Below are positions 57,999 to 64,000 of a DNA stretch of 64,000 bases, piece after piece. Source of the stretch: an uncultured Bacteroides sp. (lineage in GTDB: Bacteria; Bacteroidota; Bacteroidia; Bacteroidales; Bacteroidaceae). The position numbers and the translations under genes were made by a program. Position 1 is the first letter of the stretch. Each line of letters opens with the position of its first letter. The DNA lies in the NCBI GenBank assembly GCA_949285025.1, contig CASDXG010000096.1, positions 62,001-126,000 on the forward strand. The letters are read 5' to 3'. The notes beneath the pieces were generated by a model. The model had not been told where the DNA came from, ran no database searches, and worked only from the letters and a program-made list of their open reading frames with translations.

Positions 57999-59984
57999 TT
58001 ATAGCGGTTTGTATTCCACGAAAGCTTCCATTGCTTCATAGCATGCCAGACCCAATTTGTCGTAGAGAGAAGCTGTTGCTCTGTTGCGATCTTCGCTTCG
58101 TTGCCAGAACAAACGTTCATCATTGCCTAAGAATGGTGCACTTTCCATCTGCGACTGGTGTTTCAGGATGGAGTTCCTTTTTGCCCGAAGTTCCTCAGGA
58201 CTTAATGGGACGGCCATTTCAATGTTTTCAATTTCCCATTCAGCCCAAGCTCCCCGATACATCCATATTCGGCAATCTTTGAGCCATTCTGCTCCGGCTT
58301 TCTTTTCTTCATCAATGGCTGCCAGTACAGCGTCTGTACAAACCCGGTGTGTTCCATGTGGATCGGCGAGATCGCCTGCAATATATATCTGGTGAGGCTT
58401 AATCTCTTGAAGCAGCTTTATGACGATGTTTACATCGGCTTCGCTGAGAGGTTTCTTGTCTATTCGTCCGGTTTCATAGAATGGAAGATCCAGGAAATGG
58501 CATCTTTCCAAAGGTATGCGGTTGTATGTGCAGGCTGTACGTGCTTCTCCCCGTCTGATAAGTCCCTTGATGGTGAGAATGTCTTTGGTGTCGATGTCTC
58601 CTTCTTTTTTCTGTAAAAGAAATTGTTTGATTTCGGTGTATTTGTTGCGTATCACTTCGTTTTTGTTATCATCGAATAATTGGTTGAAACCGTTGATGAA
58701 ATGCATGAAACGAATAACCTCCTCGTCTCCCACAGCAATATTGCCGGATGTCTCATATGCAACGTGTACTTCATGGCCTTGTTGTACCAATCGTCTGATT
58801 GTTCCTCCCATTGAGATTACATCATCATCGGGATGTGGTGAAAATGCAACTACTCGTTTGGGGAAAGGTTTGGCACGTTCCGGGCGGTATGTGTCATCGG
58901 CGTTAGGTTTGCCTCCCGGCCATCCGGTAATTGTGTGCTGCAGGTCGTTGAATATTTTTATATTTACATTGTAAGCAGAACCGTAAAGAGCCAGTAGTTC
59001 GCTTAGTCCGTTTTCATTATAGTCTTTATTGGTTAGTTTTAATATAGGCTTGTTTGTGAGCAGACATAGCCATACGATTGCACTACGTATTAATTTGTCA
59101 TTCCATTCACAGTTTGTTACCAGCCAAGGTCTTTGGATGCGTGTCAGACAAGATGCGGTCGGCAAATCAATGCATACTGACGCATTCTGGTGCATTTGCA
59201 GGTATGATGCAGGAAGCATATCGCTGATTTTATCCTCAACGGTTTTTTTTATGATTTCTGCTTTCTCTTCTCCCCATGCAAGAAGGTAAATTTTTCTTGC
59301 ACTCATGATAGTGCTTATTCCCATTGTGATGGAACATGGAGGAAGATTGTCTATTCCTAAGTTGTGGGCAGCCTCAGATCGTGATGTCGCATCGACAAGA
59401 ATCAGTCGGGTAGTCGAAGAAGCTGTGGAACCGGGTTCGTTCATCCCGATATTTCCTTCCCGTCCGATACCCATGATGGCGATGTCGATTCCTCCGAAAG
59501 TCTTAATACGCCGCTCATATAATTGACAGTGTTCTACAACGGACTCTTGCGGTATTGTTCCGCTTATGGTAAATGTGTTCTGCGGATCAATGTCAACATA
59601 TTTCAGAAAGAATTCGTTTAATTGGTTGAAACTGCTTTTATGTATTTCGGCCAGGGGGTAATATTCGTATAGATTGAAGATGACAACATTGCGGAAACTC
59701 ACCTTTTCTTCTTGGTGTTTGCGGACCAATTCAGCAAAAAGAGGGCGGAGTGAAGCTCCGGTGCCTACGGCAATTGTACAAAATGTCCCTTCGTGTTGTT
59801 TCTCTTGTATTTTCTGAATGATTTCATTGGCGATGGATTTTACTCCTTCTTCCATCGTCTCGTAAATATTGGTCGGGACTTTTTCAAACCGGGTAAGTAC
59901 AGAACGGTCTATCGTGTTCTCTGGTTTGTAATATTTCGTAGATACTCTGTTTAAAGAAATCTGCGAGCTTAGATTTGTTCTCAT
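57999..59984 (-). CDS. Fusion of NagB-like sugar-phosphate isomerase domain and PIG-L deacetylase
   Basis: This 661-residue protein has a NagB-like domain (about residues 35-275), a linker region to about 375 and a PIG-L (LmbE) deacetylase domain to the end. PIG-L zinc ligands are clear in SPHPDDD (382-388) and DPHGTHR. The NagB part keeps the fold but not the catalysts of glucosamine-6-phosphate deaminase: MDEY becomes LYEY (Tyr106), and DGHIAFNEP becomes EGNIGMNEP (176-184), so only Glu183 is kept. Such fusions are usually annotated nagB in Bacteroides, but deaminase activity is doubtful here. It is divergent from a ROK regulator and probably acts on amino-sugars. Confidence 0.92.
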   Translation of the reverse strand: MRTNLSSQISLNRVSTKYYKPENTIDRSVLTRFEKVPTNIYETMEEGVKSIANEIIQKIQEKQHEGTFCTIAVGTGASLRPLFAELVRKHQEEKVSFRNVVIFNLYEYYPLAEIHKSSFNQLNEFFLKYVDIDPQNTFTISGTIPQESVVEHCQLYERRIKTFGGIDIAIMGIGREGNIGMNEPGSTASSTTRLILVDATSRSEAAHNLGIDNLPPCSITMGISTIMSARKIYLLAWGEEKAEIIKKTVEDKISDMLPASYLQMHQNASVCIDLPTASCLTRIQRPWLVTNCEWNDKLIRSAIVWLCLLTNKPILKLTNKDYNENGLSELLALYGSAYNVNIKIFNDLQHTITGWPGGKPNADDTYRPERAKPFPKRVVAFSPHPDDDVISMGGTIRRLVQQGHEVHVAYETSGNIAVGDEEVIRFMHFINGFNQLFDDNKNEVIRNKYTEIKQFLLQKKEGDIDTKDILTIKGLIRRGEARTACTYNRIPLERCHFLDLPFYETGRIDKKPLSEADVNIVIKLLQEIKPHQIYIAGDLADPHGTHRVCTDAVLAAIDEEKKAGAEWLKDCRIWMYRGAWAEWEIENIEMAVPLSPEELRAKRNSILKHQSQMESAPFLGNDERLFWQRSEDRNRATASLYDKLGLACYEAMEAFVEYKPL

Positions 59985-60062
59985 ATATTATATGTATTTT
60001 TTGTTTTTATCCTTTTTGGAAGAATATTTTGATGATTCTTATCTTTCTTTGATTTTAATTCC

Positions 60063-60070
60063 TAAATTTG
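60063..60070 (+). promoter_or_regulatory. Putative -7 box for the ROK regulator
   Basis: TAAATTTG matches TAnnTTTG on the plus strand, 136 bp upstream of the regulator ATG. No clear -33 element. Confidence 0.35.
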
Positions 60071-60083
60071 TACAATATATCAG

Positions 60084-60102
60084 GCATAAATCATGTTTAT
60101 GC
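60084..60102. promoter_or_regulatory. Perfect 19-bp dyad, candidate ROK operator
   Basis: GCATAAA-TCATG-TTTATGC is an exact inverted repeat of 7-bp arms. It touches the minus-strand -7 box of the fusion gene and lies just downstream of the plus-strand -7 box, in a place where a bound repressor would block both. Confidence 0.5.
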
Positions 60103-60132
60103 AAAGGTATTTGTAATTATATTTATAAACAA
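60102..60132 (-). promoter_or_regulatory. Promoter of the NagB/PIG-L fusion gene
   Basis: On the minus strand TTG (60132-60130), a 20-bp spacer and TACCTTTG (60109-60102) match the Bacteroidetes promoter pattern, giving a leader of about 110 nt. Confidence 0.6.
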
Positions 60133-60206
60133 TAATTATAAGTAAGAATTATGATGCCTTTTTAAATTTATTAATTAATTGAAGGTGTCTTTTTTTCCAC
60201 GAAGTT

Positions 60207-61412
60207 ATGAAACAAAAATTGTTGGAGGAGATTCAAGCAGGAGCGAAAAGTTCTCTGATGAAAAGGGGGATTATTTCTCATCTTATATATAATGAGAATT
60301 CTACGATAACGGATATGTCGAAAGAACTTAACTTAAGTATTCCCACGGTGACAAAGCTTGTTGATGAAATGCTTGCGGACGGATTTGTCGATGAATGCGG
60401 AAAACTTGAGACAAGCGGAGGAAGGCATCCGATTCTGTATGGGTTAAATGCGGATTCGGGTTACTTTATCGGTGCCGATTTGAAGCGGACGGGATTGAAT
60501 ATCGGTTTGATAAATTTTAAGGGAGGCCTTTTGAAGTTGCAGATGGAGATTCCGTTTCAACGGAAAGAGACTTTAGAGTCGGTAAAAGAATTTTGCGATT
60601 ATATTCAGACTTTTATAGAACAGACCTCGATTGACAGGGAAAAGATTTTGAATGTCGGTGTCTCGCTTTGTGGCCGGGTAAATCCGGATTTAGGCTATAG
60701 TCCGACGTTCTATAATTTTGGGGAGCGTCCTTTGGCTGATATAATGTCGGAACAGTTGGGCATAAATGTCTCGTTGGATAACGATAGTCGCGCTATGTTG
60801 TATGGGGAGTATATGAAGACTGATATGAAAGGTGCGCGGAACATTCTGTTCATAAATGTAAGCTGGGGCTTAGGAATGGGTATAATGATTGATGGAAAAC
60901 TATATAAAGGGAAGTCGGGATTTTCCGGAGAAATCGGTCATAATTACGGGTATGATAATCAGATTATTTGCCATTGCGGGAAAAGAGGATGTCTGGAAAC
61001 TGAGATTTCCTGCTCGGCCCTTTTCCGGAAATTTATCGAGCGTTTAAAAGCAGGAGAGATGTCTGTTGTATTATCGAAGAAAGGGATAGAGGAAATTACG
61101 CTTGACGATATTTTTTATGCGATAGAAAAGGAGGACCTCTTGGCAATAGAACTCGTAGAGGAGATCGGGCAGAAATTAGGACTGCATATAGGAGGCTTTA
61201 TCAATTTGTTTAATCCTGACCTGGTGATTGTGGGAGGAGATATGTCGAGGGCCGGTGACTTTCTGCTGCAGCCAATAATAACTACTGTTCGTAAACACAC
61301 GTTGAGTTTGATGAGTCGTGATTCTGAAATAATTCTTTCGCGGCTGAAAACTCAAGCAGGGGTTATTGGAGCTTGTATGTTGTCTCGAAGCAAATTTTTT
61401 GCAATTGACTGA
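60207..61412 (+). CDS. ROK family transcriptional regulator (NagC/Mlc-like)
   Basis: This 401-residue protein has an N-terminal winged helix (SLMKRGIISHLIYNENSTITDMSKELNLSIPTVTKLVDEM) and a ROK sugar-kinase-like domain. The ROK zinc site is CHCGKRGCLE, and the sugar-binding SGEIGH is kept. It should sense an amino-sugar or its phosphate and repress target genes. It is transcribed divergently from the NagB/PIG-L fusion, and the shared 222-bp region holds a perfect dyad. The gene is closed by a strong terminator. Confidence 0.93.
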   Translation: MKQKLLEEIQAGAKSSLMKRGIISHLIYNENSTITDMSKELNLSIPTVTKLVDEMLADGFVDECGKLETSGGRHPILYGLNADSGYFIGADLKRTGLNIGLINFKGGLLKLQMEIPFQRKETLESVKEFCDYIQTFIEQTSIDREKILNVGVSLCGRVNPDLGYSPTFYNFGERPLADIMSEQLGINVSLDNDSRAMLYGEYMKTDMKGARNILFINVSWGLGMGIMIDGKLYKGKSGFSGEIGHNYGYDNQIICHCGKRGCLETEISCSALFRKFIERLKAGEMSVVLSKKGIEEITLDDIFYAIEKEDLLAIELVEEIGQKLGLHIGGFINLFNPDLVIVGGDMSRAGDFLLQPIITTVRKHTLSLMSRDSEIILSRLKTQAGVIGACMLSRSKFFAID

Positions 61413-61421
61413 TCTTTTTGA

Positions 61422-61463
61422 AAAAACGCGCCGGCTTTCAGACCAAAAAGCCGGCGCGTTTTT
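61422..61463. terminator. Strong bidirectional intrinsic terminator
   Basis: A perfect 17-bp stem (61422-61438 with 61447-61463), GC-rich in the middle and with A/T tracts at both ends, has an eight-base loop. It ends both the ROK gene and the convergent MerR gene. Confidence 0.92.
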
Positions 61464-61475
61464 CCAAAAAGATTC

Positions 61476-61823
61476 TTATGTGATATAGTCTAAGGCTTTA
61501 CGCATGGCGGAGAGTTCCTCGCGTATTTGTTTCAGTCGGTTGATAATTTCAACTTTATTTACGGTTGCCTCTTTATTTTGTTTTAATAGTTGTTTGGCTC
61601 CGGCCAATGTCATTTTCTTTTCTTTTACCAGATGGTAGACCAAACGAATGTTTTCTATGTCCTCGTTCTTGTATTGTCTGATGTTTCCTCCTACCTTTTT
61701 GGGGGTGATGAATGGGAATTCTTTCTCCCAATATCTTAACAGAGACTCATTCACATCGAACATTTCTGCGACTTCTTTGATGGAATAGTAAAGTTTTAAC
61801 CCTTTTTCTTTCTTTAGAACCAT
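61476..61823 (-). CDS. MerR family transcriptional regulator
   Basis: This 115-residue protein has a MerR-type winged helix near its N-terminus (YYSIKEVAEMFDVNESLLRYWEKEFP, then IRQYKNEDIENIRLVYHLV) and a C-terminal coiled coil (about residues 85-112). There is no cysteine-rich metal site or effector domain. It lies 15 bp downstream of an M23 peptidase gene, a conserved neighbour in many Bacteroidetes. Its targets are unknown. Confidence 0.9.
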   Translation of the reverse strand: MVLKKEKGLKLYYSIKEVAEMFDVNESLLRYWEKEFPFITPKKVGGNIRQYKNEDIENIRLVYHLVKEKKMTLAGAKQLLKQNKEATVNKVEIINRLKQIREELSAMRKALDYIT

Positions 61824-61838
61824 GTCGTTAGATATTAA

Positions 61839-62807
61839 TCAGTCGTACACTTTCCCGTGATTTGTTGCCAGTTGTATCATCTTATCATAGTCATCGGCAC
61901 TCAAATCCATGAAATAATAGTTTACCGGATTTACGATTTGTCCGTTTACATGCACTTCGTAATGTAGGTGAGGCCCTGTGCTTTTTCCGGTAGAGCCAAC
62001 GTCTCCGATAATTTCTCCCCGAGTTACTTTTTGTCCTTTCTTTACCCTGATTTTACTTAAATGTGCATATAAAGTGACGTATCCGAACCCGTGATCAATC
62101 GTAATGCAATTGCCGTACAGTCCCTCCCACTTCGCCGAGACAACAGTTCCGTTACCGGTTGTATATACAGGTGTCCCGGTGTTTGCCGAAAAATCCATGC
62201 CCGCATGAAATTTTTTAGTCTTGTAAATTGGGTCAATGCGTGTGCCGTACCCCGAAGCGGTCTGTTTTAGATCCTTGTTGGATACGGGTTGAATGGCGGG
62301 GATGCAGGCCAGCATTTCGTCATGTTGTTTGCATAGATTTACCACTTCATCGAATGATTTCGACTGTATATATAATTGTCTGGAAAGCAAGTCCATTTTC
62401 TTTGTCGTATTGATTACCAGTTTGGAACTGGCCATGTCGAGTAAATCTTCGTATCGGTTGGTCTCGTCATAATTGGCGGAACGAAGCTGATCTGCTATTG
62501 GTGGGGCTTGCATGATGAAGCGATACAGGTTGTCATCGCGTTGTTGCAGGCGTTGCATAACCGTAAGTGCTTCGTCTAATCTGTGTGATAAGATATGGTA
62601 TTGTGAAAGCAGACGCGAATTTTCGGTACGGAGATCTTTTTCCGACGGAGAGCCGAATGCCCATAGAAAAATGATAAAACAGCCGGCACCAAGTCCCATG
62701 CCGACAAACAGTCTCCTGAGATAACTTGTAAACCGTTGACGTATTGTGGGGTAAATTCTGTCATAAGTACGGGTCTTGGGGTTGTATATATAGTAAACTT
62801 TACGCAT
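61839..62807 (-). CDS. M23 family metallopeptidase, membrane-anchored
   Basis: This 322-residue envelope protein has one transmembrane helix (residues 33-51), a coiled coil (about 60-160) and a LytM/M23 domain (about 180-295). Zinc ligands are His201, Asp205 (HAGMD) and His282 in HLHYE with His280; His249 lies in YAHLSK. It should cleave peptidoglycan cross-bridges or support division and envelope growth. The promoter at 62873-62903 overlaps the alaS -7 box. Confidence 0.94.
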   Translation of the reverse strand: MRKVYYIYNPKTRTYDRIYPTIRQRFTSYLRRLFVGMGLGAGCFIIFLWAFGSPSEKDLRTENSRLLSQYHILSHRLDEALTVMQRLQQRDDNLYRFIMQAPPIADQLRSANYDETNRYEDLLDMASSKLVINTTKKMDLLSRQLYIQSKSFDEVVNLCKQHDEMLACIPAIQPVSNKDLKQTASGYGTRIDPIYKTKKFHAGMDFSANTGTPVYTTGNGTVVSAKWEGLYGNCITIDHGFGYVTLYAHLSKIRVKKGQKVTRGEIIGDVGSTGKSTGPHLHYEVHVNGQIVNPVNYYFMDLSADDYDKMIQLATNHGKVYD

Positions 62808-62872
62808 CCGATCAGTTGCTTTTTATGGAAAATAAGGCAATAACTTTCAAGTTTTTATATAAAATATGTGGA

Positions 62873-62903
62873 CAAAAATAATAAAACGGATTATCTTTGC
62901 AAA
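62873..62903 (-). promoter_or_regulatory. Promoter of the M23-MerR pair
   Basis: On the minus strand TTTG (62903-62900), a 19-bp spacer and TATTTTTG (62880-62873) match the consensus. The TTTG shares the palindrome TTTGCAAA with the plus-strand -7 box of alaS. Confidence 0.65.
62892..62899 (+). promoter_or_regulatory. Putative -7 box for alaS
   Basis: TATCTTTG matches TAnnTTTG and lies 45 bp before the alaS ATG. No clear -33 element. Confidence 0.5.
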
Positions 62904-62944
62904 TCGAATTTCGGAATATTAACTACAAGAGTGATATAACAACT

Positions 62945-64000
62945 ATGTTGACAGCAAATGAAATCCGCAACTCGTTTGTGAAGTTTTTTGAATCGAAGGG
63001 ACACCAAATAGTACCTTCTGCGCCGATGGTCATTAAAGATGACCCTACATTGATGTTTACAAATGCAGGGATGAACCAGTTTAAAGATATTATCTTGGGG
63101 AATCATTCTGCTAAATATAAGCGTGTGACAGACTCGCAGAAGTGTCTTCGTGTGAGTGGAAAGCATAATGATTTGGAAGAAGTGGGGCACGATACGTATC
63201 ATCATACGATGTTCGAAATGTTAGGGAACTGGTCGTTCGGCGACTATTTTAAGAAAGAAGCGATAAGTTGGGCTTGGGAATTTTTAGTAGACGTGCTGAA
63301 GATTGATCCGAAAATCTTATATGCGACTGTATTTGAAGGGAGTCAGGATGACGGATTGGAACGCGACAATGAGGCCGCTTCTTACTGGGAACAGTTTATG
63401 CCAAAGGATCATATTAGCAATGGCAACAAGCATGACAACTTCTGGGAAATGGGAGATACCGGTCCATGTGGCCCATGTTCTGAAATACATATTGACTTGC
63501 GTCCGGAAGAGGAACGGAATAAGGTGCCGGGAAGAGAGCTTGTAAATCATGACCACCCGCAGGTGATAGAAATATGGAATCTTGTTTTCATGCAATACAA
63601 TCGAAAGGCTGATGGTACATTGGAGCCGCTTCCTGCCAAAGTTATCGATACGGGTATGGGCTTTGAACGTCTTTGTATGGCTTTACAGGGGAAACGTTCG
63701 AATTATGATACCGATGTCTTTCAGCCGATAATTAAGGTTATCGGGGATTTGGCAGGAGTGACTTATGGGAAAGACGAGAAAACGGATGTGGCGATGCGTG
63801 TCGTTGCCGATCATATCCGGACGATTGCTTTTTCTATTACAGACGGGCAATTACCGTCGAATGCGAAAGCCGGTTATGTAATACGTCGTATTCTTCGTCG
63901 TGCTGTACGCTATGCTTACACTTTCTTAGGGCAGAAACATGCTTTTATGTTTAAGCTTGTTCCGGTTCTGATTTCAAATATGGGTGAGGCATATCCTGAA
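62945..64000 (+). CDS. alaS: Alanine--tRNA ligase (3' partial)
   Basis: The first 352 codons of alaS are present; the gene continues past the window end. The protein starts [20 protein letters not shown], and the class II motifs appear as [45 protein letters not shown] and [11 protein letters not shown]. These mark the catalytic domain that charges tRNA-Ala. Its -7 box overlaps the divergent M23 promoter. Confidence 0.97.
   Translation, partial: MLTANEIRNSFVKFFESKGHQIVPSAPMVIKDDPTLMFTNAGMNQFKDIILGNHSAKYKRVTDSQKCLRVSGKHNDLEEVGHDTYHHTMFEMLGNWSFGDYFKKEAISWAWEFLVDVLKIDPKILYATVFEGSQDDGLERDNEAASYWEQFMPKDHISNGNKHDNFWEMGDTGPCGPCSEIHIDLRPEEERNKVPGRELVNHDHPQVIEIWNLVFMQYNRKADGTLEPLPAKVIDTGMGFERLCMALQGKRSNYDTDVFQPIIKVIGDLAGVTYGKDEKTDVAMRVVADHIRTIAFSITDGQLPSNAKAGYVIRRILRRAVRYAYTFLGQKHAFMFKLVPVLISNMGEAYPE

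Noticed and set aside
57811..58041. Plus-strand ORF after the glycosyltransferase
   Set aside because: It runs through the terminator hairpin and the antisense of the fusion gene, with no protein-like features.
1..64000. CRISPR arrays, tRNA or rRNA genes, insertion sequences, prophage
   Set aside because: No repeat-spacer pattern, tRNA-like stretch, transposase or phage gene was seen on either strand.

Overview
The window looks like chromosomal DNA from a gut-type member of the order Bacteroidales. It carries two SusC/SusD outer-membrane pairs, Bacteroidetes -7 boxes of the form TAnnTTTG (several with a TTG about 20 bp upstream), DUF4954, DUF4834, DUF4843, PKD-like lipoproteins, a NagB/PIG-L fusion and a conserved pssA/psd block. 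Genus cannot be resolved from sequence alone. No tRNA, rRNA, insertion sequence, phage gene or CRISPR array was seen. Every housekeeping gene reads intact.

Layout. 1-4.2 kb: end of a SusC transporter and its SusD partner. 4.2-11.1 kb (+): hflX, a DUF4954 beta-helix protein, a large TlpA-like thioredoxin lipid-side protein and class I fumarase. 11.1-17.9 kb (-): a six-gene operon, cysQ, SLC13 permease, cysC, cysD, cysN, sulfotransferase. It imports and activates sulfate to PAPS, spends PAPS on an unknown acceptor and recycles PAP. There is no PAPS reductase, so it points to sulfonation rather than assimilation. 18.1-23.5 kb (-): tripartite RND efflux pump. 23.5-30.7 kb (-): M28 peptidase, rsgA, frr, a GH140-like hydrolase, pyrH, a MATE transporter and birA. 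30.7-33.6 kb: YraN, a small RHH-like protein, tadA, DUF4834, pssA and psd. 33.7-38.3 kb (+): dnaE, trxA and a small acidic protein. 38.4-39.1 kb (-): an Imm17-type protein and tsaE.

39.1-51.6 kb (+) is the most unusual region: SusC, SusD, a DUF4843 lipoprotein, a PKD-like lipoprotein, a metzincin-type metalloprotease and a paralogue of that protease. It looks like a peptide or protein acquisition system. The paralogue has lost every zinc-binding and catalytic residue. The locus as read also has two lesions: an in-frame TAG inside the SusC signal peptide and a frameshift in the pseudoprotease, best explained by loss of one GT unit.

51.7-57.8 kb: a metal ABC permease, a small membrane protein and aroA on the minus strand, an aldo/keto reductase and a CNNM/CBS protein on the plus strand, and a glycosyltransferase on the minus strand. 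58-61.4 kb: a NagB-like/PIG-L fusion whose NagB half lacks canonical catalytic residues, divergent from a ROK regulator across a shared region with a perfect 19-bp dyad. 61.4-64 kb: a strong bidirectional terminator, a MerR-type regulator, an M23 peptidase and the start of alaS.
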